Below are positions 34,012 to 46,401 of a stretch of DNA of 64,000 nucleotides, one piece after another; within the stretch, counting starts at the first letter, position 1; each line of letters begins with the position of its first letter. The stretch lies in the NCBI GenBank assembly GCA_947650285.1, contig CANTFL010001244.1, positions 248,001 to 312,000 of the forward strand, in the 5' to 3' direction. This DNA is from Hyaloperonospora brassicae. Lineage: Eukaryota; Oomycota; Peronosporomycetes; Peronosporales; Peronosporaceae. The position numbers and the translations under genes are program-made. The notes under the pieces are model-generated. The model saw only the letters and a list, made by a program, of their open reading frames with translations. It was not told the DNA's origin and made no database searches.

Positions 34012-37000
34012 GCTCTGCACCACAACTGACGGCCGTGACAAGCCGCACTGAGTCCACCGCCGATGTACCAACGTAGCACATCTAATGCATGGTCACTTTG
34101 TTCGGTCTCCTGCGTCTTTGTGCTCGTTTAGTAGCAGGTGTTCGTGCTAACTCGAGGGGGAAGCAATGTCGAGGAAACACAATGACACGGCTTGCGCATC
34201 GAGTACACCACCACGTCCTCATTTCGCTGGACACAGGAACTTGGCCCCATCGCATAAAAGTCAGCTGTGCACCACCTGCCAGACCTGCTGCAGTTTTGCC
34301 ACATCTGTGGCAGTGAGTGCAGTGGTAGTCTTCGTGAGCATTTGTGTTCGTTGTCCTATGTTAGTCTCATGGCAAAGACGGCCAATCGATCGCTTACATG
34401 CCGCTGCGATTCGTGTGCCTCCATTCAATAAACGCTGCTAGCGGCATTAGTTCCTCAAGAAATGAGTCCAGGCTCTGGTCGCCAATCCGTCTCGCACGTT
34501 TGATCGTACGATCGATCGACCATCTACGCTAACTTTGTACGTACAATTTCATGGCAAAACCTTCGATTTCGCTCCTACGAACAAATTAAACGTGAGTGCC
34601 GAGATGTGATGTTTTTATGACTCTTTAAATTTGGCAATTTGCGGATCATTCGATAAATTGCTCTTTTGTGCTGGCTACCACGATCAATGTCCGCATTTTC
34701 TGCTGATGTTACTGATGACGTTCTTCCCCTGTCAGTGTATCATACTCCTTGCAAGCTCAGAAGGTCAAGTCATTCAAAAGTGTGCTCCCAAGTGATGGCC
34801 GACTTCTCAGCGTCTACAATTGTTCTATGGTAGTACTGTACATAGCTCCTTACAACGCTCTGTCAGCTCCATACTGGGTGAGATTAGTATTATCCGTCTT
34901 CACGCGACACCAAGCGGCTCGAAATACAGGGCAAGACATGCGACGGTTCCGTAGAAGACGTATTGCTGAAAGATCGCTGGCCCAAGTAGGAACTTGTTCA
35001 GTATGTTCTTTTTATCGAGTGCTCGTCAAGACAGTGATCGCTGGAAGACTACTTGCTACACGATCGCTTACTGACTAACTGACTGATAACTCGCCGATCA
35101 GTGTACTATAACGAGGTGAGCCGTTACATGACGTTGACAGGTGAAGATTTAGTGTAATCGAAGATCACGATATACTTTCATCATACGTTATTACATAACG
35201 TTCAGTGGTTCTTTGCCGATTAACTCATACAGGCTTTGTTTGTATCATCCATCACACAAGCTCTTCAAGCACGACATTGTCCTTGAGGGTTTTAGCAAAG
35301 CGTTGAATTGATGCGTGCGCGCAACGGGTGATGAAAAGACCGATGCAGTTCCTGTTTGTCTTTCGATAATGACAACGCAGGTTTCCGCAGATGGTATCGA
35401 TGCGACTAGCTACATGACACATTTCCTCACTACATTCGACGACTGAGATCAATAGTCGATTAGATACCTGTGCACGTTGTGTACTCGACGTCTCGAGGAA
35501 CCTGTCTGTATTGTTGTGAGTGTAGGTGGTAAGCTTATACTGTGTGCAGTACAAGGTCGGGGACACGTGGCACGTGGTAGCACGCCGTGTTTCGTCTCAC
35601 GATCTCGAACAATATACCGTGGATCTGGTGGATTAGGATAGAGTGCATGCCATGCATTAGAATTTACGCCATTGAGCGATACCGAATGATCTCGGCCCGC
35701 AATGGCCAGGCCGTAAGCATTCTGTTGTTTGCCATATAGAGGAACGAGCAACATGCCGATGAAGAAGCGTAGTATCGATCTAGAATGGTCTTTACATCGG
35801 GCGCATCGAAATGAGGAACGTACTTGTCATCACGAGACTTGGCCGACGCCTGATATCGATTGAAAAAGTCGTGGAATGCAGACTTAGCGTACATATCGAT
35901 CGTTACTTGCGTGTCACCTGGGGTCATAACAGCGTGATTGCTATGTAGAGGAGATGCTTGAAGCGGCTTGCTGGACTTTGAGCAAGACAGAGCACGATTG
36001 GTATGTTTCTCGCACACTTCGGTAGATGGAATGTGCCATGGATGTTACGAGCTAACAGCCGTTAATGTGACGATACAAGTCAGAATTTCAATGCAATACC
36101 CCACTCGGAAAACATGTGCCACACATTGTGTGTGAGCATTAACATCGTTCTTAAAGTTGGGATCTTCAAGGCGTGTCGAAGATGAAGTCGCGGATGGGCG
36201 TCATCAAAGCGCTTGCACATATTCAAGTGCACACTGACACACCACGTCTTAGCAATTTAGAGCGCACCGAAGCCCGTTATTCTAGCCACAAAAAGGAGTA
36301 GACATCGTTCGATCCCGTATGACACCTACAACCTATTCAGCAACTGCGCGCAAGAAGACAAAAACCCGCTTCGACGGTGCACTTAGAGACCGTTCGTGTT
36401 TTGGACCAAGAGCGGGCGTCAAAGTTGTTCAGTGAGCTCAACAAAACTTTCTGGACGTGATAGAAGACGGCTGAAACGTTTCATTGTAATTTCCCAAAGA
36501 TGTGTACTTGCGAGGCGCGAGGCAGTTTGTAAAGCAATTGCTGCCTACGTGTGCTACCAGCATAGCTACTGTCTTCTCATAGTCTTCATTCGAGCTAAGA
36601 GGCGATTACCAACTGGAACAAAGTTATGTAGTAAACACGGAACGTGCTAGACTACAAAGGCGTGTAGACGGAGAAGTGGATAGATGCAGTCCGTACATTG
36701 GTACAAGCTATCAATCATTTACTACCACGAATCCTTGGCATTTTTATTCGAAAGTGCCAGTATTAGGAACGAAGCCCGGATAAACCATTTGTGTGCGTAC
36801 CGAGCGTGGTGATGAAAGTGTACACTGCCTATGCAAATAGAGCAGGGAACGAAAGAGTCGATAGGAGACGCCGCAGAATCCAGCATGGGTGCGTAGATCG
36901 GCGATGTGCGACCTGAGCAAGATCCTACAACTTTCGACTGCTTCTATCATAATCGAAGTCACGCAACCAGGAAATAAATGACCTGAACATCCTCAGCACA

Positions 37001-37375
37001 CGCACTTCTTCACGAAGTCGTTGTGCTTTATTTCGATACGGAACGCTTGACACGCTCCATCGAGCCGGTATATTCGCCAGCGAGATATCGTGAACACTGA
37101 TCAAAAGCGTCATCTATAATCAAGAAGGCGGATAGACATCAAGTTTGCCTACCACTTCTTCATAAGCATCAACCAACGTATTCTGCTGATCAGGCCACGT
37201 ACTGCTGTGCTTGCTTTGCTTCGTTAGTGAGACTGTCGGCAGCCACCATTCAATCAGCACCGACATACAACATCCTTGTCCCAGCACCTCGCGAATGTAT
37301 GTAGATAGTCCACCAACAACCAACTGACTGCACCAACTGCACGTTATCACGAGATAGTCCCTCCAACCAGAAGTC
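34012..37375. other. Gene-poor region with possible eroded coding sequence
   Basis: No intact gene. A minus-strand frame at 35664-35930 (motifs MTPGDTQVTIDMYAKSAFHD and DVKTILDRYYAS) has protein-like composition but no start, partner exons or recognised family. Sequence beyond it is littered with stops. The area is AT-richer than neighbouring genes. Confidence 0.4.
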
Positions 37376-39972
37376 CTATGACCTGCCAAGGCTGAACCCT
37401 GGGCGGCCGATGGCCACTTGAGTCGTTTTCTGAGCTTTAATGATCTTGCGTGCGTCACCTCGACCCGATTTCGTACTCGACGTAGTAGCTCTAACACCAC
37501 TCGACCCAGAGTCGGTATTGGACGGACCGCCGCTGGTTTGTGTGGCTTCGCCCCTTGTTGTGTGAGAGTTAGACGTCTTCCAATGGACATGCGCACTGCC
37601 GCTCTGCTTCATCAGCTCGCGAATAGCACTCATCGCGTCCACATCGTAGTCTAGATCGAATTCAAGCACTAATGCGCGGTGTAGTCCATCTTCTGTCTGC
37701 TCTTGCGACAACTTGTCTGCTGTGGTCTCAGGAGTGACGATACCGTGCGAAGATGCAGAAGATTCTGCAAGCAAGGCGTCAACGTCGTTCAACAATAGAG
37801 GCTTTGTCGGATCCGTGTAGCGCTCCAACCGGAACGATACACGAGTGGGCTTTTTCACCACGTGGCGATACGATCCGTCTAGCAAGTATTCTTGACTTCC
37901 GTCCGCACCGAAATGCGCGTTCAAATCGATACCGTCTGTCGTAAGCATTTTCCGATACGCAGCACCAATTTCGTTCGTGGGGTACTTGATCGCGTGTCCT
38001 GGTAGTGGCAGCACCACATCCTCGATCGAGTACTGGTCCACGTTATTCGCAGTGAGTTCCACAATCTCCTGACCACGTCGTCGCGTCAGACTCTTTTCAG
38101 TCCGTTGGCGCTTCTTCGTCGGTTCACTTGTGTCGCCATGGGCTTGTGGCATTCTCGGGCCGATCTCCTTCGCAAAGACAATGTCGCCAACAACCGCTGA
38201 CGTCGATGAAAGCTTCGACATGCGCATACTCGCCATCTCATTCCACACGAAGTACCGATACGCCTCGACGAACGACACACGAAGTGGCTTCGGAATGTTG
38301 TTGAATGCTAGTTTGTGCGCGTCCATGCCATGCTGTTGGAGACCTTCAAGGACCGCCCGCTCTGGGACCAAGAACGGCGGGAGCAATCGCAGGGCTGCTG
38401 CCACATCTTTGTGCTGGCGAAAGTTTTCTCTGACAGCGCGGATCTTACTAGCTTCACCTTCCTGCGGGCGAAGTACCAACAATACAGCCAATTTGTAGTC
38501 CTTGCGCAGCACTGCGCGTCCAAGTAAGTGATACGAAGTGCTGGAGTGGCCGAAACGCTGTAAGCCGAAAAAGTTGATAAACCCGCACGTTTCCCAGCTG
38601 CGCACTGCTTGGCCCACATCGTCCTTCGACAGCTTGTTTTCGTCTGGCAACGATCGGATCACCATGGCAATGCGGTTGCCAGCGCAGTCGCCAAGCTCAA
38701 CCATCCGTGGCACGTAACGCAAGTCACCCACTAGAAACGGCTGGTCTTCCAGTTTCCTCGAACTACTAGGCCGGAGCAAAAGCTGTGCACGACTTTTACG
38801 TACGCGATACATCGTGCAAAGCTGCGTCGTGACTCCACGCTTATCCTTCACCTCGGCATACGAGAACACCTTCGGAAGTACCTTCAACATGGATGCGAGC
38901 TGACTGATCACAGCTGTTGTTTCCTTGTTGCGCTTGTACAGCGTAAACTGCAAGTAGTCCGCTACATAGACGTCGAAACAAAAGGCATACACCACCTGTC
39001 GCGTCAGTGATGCATATCCTCCACAACACAACATGCAGACACGTCAAACCACAACTTACGCTGTCCGACCGGCCAGTCTCGTTTCTCGTCCCTCTCCCCC
39101 GGCAACAGCTGAACGGCAAATCGAGGTCGCACACGGATAACAGCCGTATCGCTGCCGATATTGAGCGTGTCGCCCACAATCCGCGTCCTTCCGTACCTCC
39201 TCATGGTCTCATGAATAAACACGCGGTCGGCCTTGTCGTTCAGTCCACCCAGATAGAACGTCAAGCCCTCTGCTGCAGCTGTCGCGGCAGCCGTGAGGTC
39301 CGTGTCCGCTCGTTTCTCGCGCTGCTTGCGTTCAAACGCCTCTTGCGCCTGCTCGACGCGCTTGAGAAACTGCTCAAACTCTTTGCCTTTTTTCACGCCA
39401 ATCTCTTTCGACACCAGCAGCACCAGTTGCCGCAAATGGTACGCTTCGTGCGCCTGTTGGCTGTCAATCTGCTGCTGGAGCAACGTCTGCTGCAGTTTCC
39501 CCGTCACTTGGCGCAGGGTCTCGTGGAGCTGCTTGTCCACGTCAAGCTGCCCCGCGCCATCCGTCTCCAAGCCCTGAGCGTCCTTTCGATCCAGCACACA
39601 CGCCAGCACGCGCTCGCGAACGACCTGCACCACGTGCGGCCGCTTCTTGACCACGTGCTGGAGCACCACTGGCACGCGGGAGCGCGCGCGGAGCTCGTGC
39701 ACGAGAAAGTCGTCGTAGCGCTGCTTGACGACGCCGTGGAACCCTATTTGGCTCGGCGTGCGAAAGCCGGCGATGCCGGCGACGTCTTCGGCGATGCAGA
39801 CGCTCTCGTGGTCGTTGTAGCCCTCGTCGCGGAACGAGACCGCGTGGCCACAGCGGGCGCTGCTGCTGCTGCTGCGGCTGGTGCCGAAGCGTCGGGACTT
39901 CCAGTGGCTGTGCTCCGAGCGGCGGCCGCTTGCGCCGCGGCGAGACGTCATGGGCCAGTGGTTTGTGGCCAC
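37376..39972 (-). CDS. TruD/PUS7-family pseudouridine synthase (copy B, diverged)
   Basis: Paralogue of the copy at 18424-20823. Exons 39972-39060 and 38961-37376 are joined across a 98-nt intron (GTAAGT to TAG) to give 832 aa. The join restores WPVGQPDYLQFTLYKRN, matching copy A's WPKDRPEYLQFVLYKRN. Family motifs present are GFHGVVKQRYDDFLVHEL, FINFFGLQRFG, LPLPGHAIKYP and GSYRHVVKKP. The catalytic segment reads FSYAEVKDKRGVTTQ. The Asp nucleophile and KDKR are kept, but the otherwise almost invariant Gly-Thr before it is Glu-Val. Copy A has no intron at this place. The gene diverges from Phe-tRNA synthetase alpha, with 291 bp between starts. Activity is likely but target specificity may differ. 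Confidence 0.9.
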
Positions 39973-40263
39973 CGCCTTGTCCCGAATGACACACTACATG
40001 TACCCAAATAAGTGGTCGGACACAATTCAGTGGTCACGGCGTGCTACGCACGTGTATCGCAGCGAGCAAAACCAACGGGCGGGCAAATGCACTGACATAC
40101 GGGACAGCAGGCGTCACACGCCGAGCGCGCCACCGGTGGCACTCGAGCAAGGGAGGGGGCGATTGTCCGTGCTGTGATTGGTTGAAAACACAACGCGCCT
40201 GTGATTGGTCAAAAACACAACGCGCCTGTGCACCAGTCACCAAGAGGCACGTTAGTGACCGAC
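39973..40263. promoter_or_regulatory. Bidirectional promoter PUS7-B / PheRS alpha with duplicated CCAAT element
   Basis: 291-bp divergent spacer. It contains a 27-bp tandem duplication, each unit carrying GTGATTGGT (an inverted CCAAT box), 36-90 bp upstream of the PheRS start. Confidence 0.6.
40174..40227. repeat. 27-bp tandem repeat, two copies, with CCAAT boxes
   Basis: Copy 1 is 40174-40200 and copy 2 is 40201-40227. They differ at two adjacent bases (GGTTG versus GGTCA) and end in the same CAACGCGCCT. A near-exact promoter duplication. Confidence 0.92.
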
Positions 40264-40920
40264 ATGGACAGCGACGCTGCCGAGAAGACGCGCGTCGAGG
40301 CGCTGCTGCTCGAGGCGCTGGACGCCACGGGCGCGATCGCCGACACGTACGACTTTGCGCAAGCCAACAACCTGTCGCACGAGCTCGTGGTGGGCGTCGT
40401 GAAGTCGCTGCTCGTCGACGCGTTCGTGGCCGACACGGCGCGCGCGACGTCGTTTTACGTGCTGAAACCCGAAGCCACGCGATGTTTGGCCCAGGGGGCG
40501 CCTGAAATTCAGGTGTACCACGCGATTCCAGTGCACGACGGCCGCGACCGCGCGGCCGTCGAGGCAGCGGTGGGGGCAGCGACGTTCAAAGTGGGGCTGG
40601 CCGTGTGTATGAAGCACAAGTGGATCCGCTTGGACAAGAGCTCGGGCAGGCTCTACCGCAACGTTGAAGCGGTGCAGGACGACGTGGTGGCGCTCTTGCG
40701 CCGGGTCGAAGCGGCCAATGGCGCTGTGTCGGCTATCAGCAAAGACGAGGCGGCCGTGCTCAAGCGGCGCCAATTGGCCGACCTGCGCACGCGCAAGTCG
40801 TACGCGCTGACTCGAGGCGCGCAGTTTGCCGTGCAGCGCACAAAACAGGCTGCTGGACTGACGAGAGACATGCTGGACGGGTGAGGGAAGAGAGATAGGA
40901 GGGAGGGAGGGAGGAAGGGG

Positions 40921-40956
<36 letters not shown>

Positions 40957-42173
40957 CTGGATTGGTGGTGGAAGGAGATATTGAGCTGGTCGTTGGGTGT
41001 GTGTCGTTGTGGGTGTAGAGAGGCGTGGAAGAAGGCGACGTTCAAGCCTTACAATTTCAAGACCATGGGCCTGAATGTTGGTGGTGGCCACTTGCATCCG
41101 CTGATGAAGGTCCGTGCCGAGTTTCGTCGCGTGCTCATGGACATGGGGTGGGTGTTGTTTTGTTGTTTTTTGCTGCTGTGGGAACAAAGAGGAGAAGAAG
41201 GACGCGACACGATTGATGGGGATATTGGTGATGACGGTGGTGACGTGACTAGGTTCCAGGAGATGCCGACGAACCGCTACGTGGAAAGCAGCTTCTGGAA
41301 CTTTGACTCGCTCTTCCAGCCACAGTCGCACCCTGCGCGTGATGCCCATGACACGTTCTTCCTCGCTCGTGGGTTTGTGGGAACTGGAGTCGTAGTGTGC
41401 ATGCATCGTCGCTGACGTGATGTTGCTGTCGGTGGACTTTTGTGCAGAGCCCAAGCACTGTTTGACGGTGCCAGAAGACTACTACCAGCGTGTCCACGAC
41501 ATGCACGAGAACGGCGGCTATGGCTCTATCGGGTACGCCAGATCGTGCGACGTTGCCTTGTGAGTGCTTCCGACTCTTTACGTAGACGTTTTTGCTCGCT
41601 TACAGTCACGGCCGCGGTGCTTTCAAGCGTGAGACGTCGATGACGAACATTTTGCGCACACACACGACGGCTATCTCGGCGCAGATGTTGTACAAGCTAG
41701 CGAGCCAGCCTGGTGGCTTTACCCCCCAGAAGTACTTTTCCATTGATCGCGTGTTTCGCAACGAGAGCATGGACGCGACTCACTTGGCTGAGTTTCACCA
41801 GGTCGAGGGCGTCGTGGCCGACTACGACCTCTCGCTCGGCGACCTCATCGGTATCATCAAGGCCTTCTTCATGAAGATCGGCATAACGCAGATGCGTTTC
41901 AAGCCGGCGTATAACCCGTACACCGAGCCCAGCATGGAGATCTTTGCTTTCCACCCGGACTTGAAGAAGTGGACTGAGATTGGCAACTCGGGTGTGTTCC
42001 GCCCCGAGATGTTGCGTCCCATGGGCCTGCCCGAGAACGTGCGTGTGATCGCCTGGGGTCTGTCGCTGGAGCGTCCGACGATGATCAAGTACCGACTGAA
42101 CAACATCCGCGATCTCTTTGGCCACAAGATTGACCTCGAGCAGACCCGGTCGGCCAAACTTTACCGCTACTAA
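40264..42173 (+). CDS. FARSA: Cytosolic phenylalanyl-tRNA synthetase alpha subunit
   Basis: Catalytic subunit of the (alpha-beta)2 enzyme that charges tRNA-Phe. Five exons: 40264-40880, 41019-41147, 41253-41368, 41448-41532 and 41606-42173. Phases close to give 504 aa (animal FARSA about 508). The N-terminal winged-helix DNA-binding-like region is followed by [40 protein letters not shown], motif 2 [20 protein letters not shown] and [30 protein letters not shown], and motif 3 [20 protein letters not shown]. The first intron holds a GA run (40924-40953). It ends 260 bp from the convergent carrier gene. Confidence 0.95.
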
Positions 42174-42433
42174 GCGACGGTAGCAAGAAGACGCCAATCC
42201 TGTTCCGTCTTGGTAGGTAGCAGCGACGATATGTGCAGTCTCGGCAAAAATGACGAGACATCGGGTACGCTTCTGTGCGGCTTGATCATGCCCAGAGCGA
42301 GAGAGGGATGCAACGTCGGAGCATCAGGCATACCTGGATGGCTGTAACTCCAATGACTGTCAAACGGTGTCGGTTGCACATATCTGTCTATCTAAACTTA
42401 TTGAATGCGAACGTACTCGTGTGCATCCATTTC

Positions 42434-43718
42434 CTAGTATCCGAACCGCGCGGCTACTTTCTTGGCTTCCTCCCAGAAAATGAACGTAAAGATGGTGTGT
42501 GGGGCTAGCCGCATGTAGTTTGCTGTCCATCCCTTGTAGAAGCCGCGAATGCCTTCGCTTTTCATAGTCTTCCTGATACAGTCTATCACGCCCGAGTACA
42601 ACTTGCCTTTGCCGTTCACGACCTTCTGGCTGTAAATCCGCGTCGACACGACATCCATCGGGTTCATCGTCGTTGCGACCGCAATTCCAGTCAAGAGACT
42701 CGCTGTTGCACCACACATCGAGTCAGCGTGCAACTGCCACTTCCACCAATCCCGCAAGCCACACACACGAGAGAGACAGAAACGTACAGCCCAAGTAAAC
42801 CGGCACTCCATCTTCAATGCCTGCTGCAGCCACGAGCGCTTTCAACTGCGTATACGTCGCCAACTGCGTTCCAGAACCAATCTACACCACAAACAGGAAC
42901 CAAGAGGTAGACAACACCCATCGCACACCACACCACACCAGCCACCACGACCGTCAGCAGTGGACGACCCCATTGCACGTTCATCCACGCACCGCCACAC
43001 GCGGTACCGACGCCGTCGCACCACGATACAGTCCCGTGAATCCGTCTGTCCTGATGATCTGCCGGAACCCATCCACCTATAGCAGCAGCACCAGCAGCAC
43101 CAGCAGCAGCACCACCAACACAGAGCCAGTCAGCATTCCATCAGCATTTCATCAGCATTGAACCTCTGCATGAACGTTCCCCACCCCACCCCACCCCACC
43201 ACATTACACCACGTCCATCACTCGCTCTCTCTTCGTACCATTCCACTGTACGCGTACTGCGCATTCACTTTGCCCACTGAACTGGCCGCTTGAATACGCG
43301 CCTTGACGAGGTAAAAGGGACTGCCGACGAACGCACCAATCATGCCTGAAGTAGCAGCAGCACAGACATTGCGCAGTGGAAACGACAGCGCTGCCGCGTC
43401 CGTAGCGCCAAACACGTGCTGCAGCGGCTCAAAGAGGCCCAGTCGAGGACCGTTCATGAAGATCTGGTACGACATACCGGGCCCCAGGCCCCGTTGAATG
43501 CCCCGCAGGCCTTCGGTCCGTCCAATAGTGTACAACGCGTGCGCAAAGTTGCGGTACTGGACAGCGGGCGACGCGGCGCGCGCTGTGACAGTGGACGTGA
43601 GCTCTCCTTGCAGCTGCATTCGCGTCTTGATCACTTCCATAGGGTTCGACACGACGCACGCGCCGCTGGTCGCGAGGCTTCCAAGCACAAAGTCCATGAG
43701 AATGCTGCGGCTGCTCAT
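42434..43718 (-). CDS. Mitochondrial carrier family protein (SLC25A34/35-like)
   Basis: Inner-membrane solute carrier with three repeats. Exons 43718-43239, 43076-42993, 42881-42801 and 42733-42434 give 314 aa. Signature motifs are NPMEVIKTRMQLQG (repeat 1), SPFYLVKARIQA (repeat 2) and NPMDVVSTRIYSQ (repeat 3). Together with GLYRGATASVPRVA they resemble the SLC25A34/35 and yeast oxaloacetate-carrier group, so a dicarboxylate or oxaloacetate substrate is likely but unproven. The third donor is the least certain. A good-looking GTACGT eight bases downstream gives the wrong phase with both available acceptors, so I use GTTTAC. The gene lies 225 bp upstream of the stop codon of the metal transporter on the same strand side. 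Confidence 0.87.
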
Positions 43719-43943
43719 TTGCGGGTGTGTAAGTGGGTGCGGACGGCTGCTGCAGTTACTTCAGGCGAGACGTCGCGAGGAGCGCGTGTTGGGTGTCACT
43801 GCAGCGAGGGAAGTGCGAGCCCAAAGAGCGACCCGACGTGTGAGCGCGCACCCCAATCCCTTTTTACAGAAAGGTAATGATGCTAATGATGATAATGATG
43901 ATAATGATGGACAGCAACACGTGTATTGACAACCACTTGTTTT

Positions 43944-46401
43944 TTAGGACCCGCTGTCCGACTCGTCGTCTTGGAGTTCGAGGTGAATATCGGCCTCGGC
44001 AATGTAGGGGATACCTTCGATCGATCTACCACCAAACGTGACGGCAAAACAATGTTAGGACATGGGATCGAGACGGACATGGGATCAAGACGTGAACCCG
44101 CGCACAAGTCGACATTAGAACCACTTTGGATGCAACGTGCAATGACGTACTTCCTTGCTTTTTTTGCAACGGCGTGCACTGCTTTGACTTTCAAATCAGG
44201 CTGGACAACAATTGCAACATCGACAACCAGTCCGTGATGCGGTATCCAATGCGTGTTGATGTGGGTTGTCCCCGTGATCTCTGGGATCGTGGCCAGTGTA
44301 TAGCTGATATCGTTCTTGATCTCTCGATACGGACGCAAATCTTTCTTGTTCACGTCGCTTGACTCTCGTTTCGACAAGCTCAGCTGGTCTGCATTGATCA
44401 GGTGCGTCCGACTGATTAGCACATCAATCAATATGAATACTGTCATAGGATGTGCCGTACCAAACTGGACGTCGAGGTGGACCAGGACTTCCGATACGTC
44501 CGGCACCTCTTTCAAGATGTGGGATCGCACTTGCTTTGATATCTATCACAAGTTCGTTCGTTGCAAACAGCGTAAGTCCGACATGACGTAAGAACATGTG
44601 TTAGCTTCCTGTAAGTGCATCGCTGCCCATGTGAAGAATGCCTCACCTGCTGAGCCATTGAAATGCTTGTCCGCGCATCAAGCTGACGAACGATCCAGAG
44701 TCAAGGTCAGACTCCTCATAGCAAACAAAAACGTTTCTCTAGTCGCGTGGACGTACGTGGACGCGCAGGTCCACCAGCGTATATGGCCCCATTCGACGAG
44801 CCCGAACTTGCGATACATGCAGTACATCTTCGACGCTGCCAGACTGAGAGTATGCAGCACAGAAAATGAGCCGACTGGCACCGTCGATTCGATGTCCATG
44901 TGTGGCATGCATGACGCACCACTTCTTTCAGCGTTTCGAGCACCTCCGACTCGACAGTGTTGTCCGTGAGCTCTTGCACACTGCGTATCACGACAACGTA
45001 ACAGTGGCCATCAACGTCGGCACGTAGCAGCCGGATTGAACTCGAACGCATGCTCGGGGCACCTGTCCAGACAGATTTCACCACCAGTCTTTACAATCAT
45101 CGCTGCAACGGCCATACCAGCAACTATGCACATACGCAACAGGGCTGGTTAGATACAAGCAGTGATGTACGAGCACGATCTTGCAAGCGCACCTGGGTCA
45201 AGGAGAGGCAGTCCTGCCATCGAGCCAATGATACCGCCAAGCGCAACAACGGAAGAAATGGCATCCGTGCGATGGTGCCACGCATTTGCAATCAGCACCT
45301 TGCTCTTTGCTTGCTGGCCAATCCTTACAGTCACTCGAAACAAAGCTTCTTTTGCAGCAATGGACAAGCCCGCTGCTCCAGCTGCAAGAGCCCATTGCGT
45401 GCTTCGATTCAAGTCTATTGCAATCATCGAGTAAACCAGATCAGTTGCGTACACGGGAGTACTACAGCAGGCGAAACAACGTTCGACGTACCCGAGAGAT
45501 ACGGCAAGTTGAAATCCGGTAACGTCGCTGCAACATCGCCACTCCAGATCTGCTGCATTGCCTGAAGTCCATCGGCGCCGATTCCGACACCACAGAGGAC
45601 CAAAATGGCACCAACAGAGAGCGAGCCCACTGCTTCGTACTTTCCATAGCCTATCATGCCCCCAAAGGGTGAAGCAATCAACAGTGCAGACGACAGTATC
45701 CCATTCAGCACACGCTCGTTACGAACGCAGACAGAAAGTTACACGGGAAAGCAAAGCAAAGCAGTACTCAAAGTGTTGCGAACCGTAGGGGTGTTTCTGA
45801 TCAGGAGGTAGTCGTGCGACTTTGACACTCCAGAGCGTCACGACGTCCGAGAGTAGATCCGACAGCGAGTGGGCAGCATCCGCGACCAATGCACTCGAGT
45901 GAATGGCGATACCCACAGCACCCTACAGTCCCGTGTTGCAGTCCCCACGATCATCGTCATCGTCATCATCATCATCAGTGGAAGAAGGAAGAAAAAAAAC
46001 AATCGACAAACCCATCGTCGGCCACGAAATGGGGTTCACATGAGCACACCCAATCCACGCCACAGCTCCTTGTTTCAACTGCACTGATAGCAGTTCCTGC
46101 ACTGCACCTTAGTCGCTGCCATGGCCACATTGATGCACATGCCCACGCGCGTGATCTTGATCGCTTCGTTGCCCTGAGATAGCAAACGCGACTGGGCGTC
46201 TTGGTCTCGCTCAGTATAGCAGCGACGGAAGGCTTGCGGGCGCACGTGCGTGACAAGTCGGACCTCCTGCACCGGCAATTGCCGCGCGCTTGAAAAACGC
46301 TGACGGTCAACAAGAGGCCCAACGTGGCATCGAAGCCTCGTGACGCCGACTGACGGGCCCGAAGATGGTCGCAAGACGAAGGCGATGGGGACACGCCACA
46401 T
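43944..46401 (-). CDS. Cation diffusion facilitator, mitochondrial MMT-like metal transporter
   Basis: Likely exports or imports divalent metal (Fe or Zn) across an organelle membrane. Eleven exons: 46401-46108, 45922-45784, 45650-45492, 45414-45193, 45123-45063, 44980-44920, 44843-44757, 44682-44647, 44542-44461, 44388-44151 and 44025-43944. All junctions are GT-AG and phases sum to 486 aa. Motifs formed by splicing support the model. HPYG+YGKYEAVG spans intron 2. ADAAHSLSDLLSDVVTLW and WHHRTDAISSVVALGG are the two HxxxD metal sites. AAMIVKTGGEICLD ends the last helix. The cytoplasmic domain includes SEVLVHLDVQF and ends IHLELQDDESDSGS. The basic, Ser-rich N-terminus suggests mitochondrial targeting. 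Exon 8 is only 36 nt. The junction between exons 9 and 10 is the weakest. Confidence 0.88.

Noticed and set aside
42792..42800. GTACGT donor at the end of carrier exon 3
   Set aside because: Good consensus, but with either available acceptor (both in the same phase) it leads to an immediate stop, so a donor eight bases earlier is preferred.
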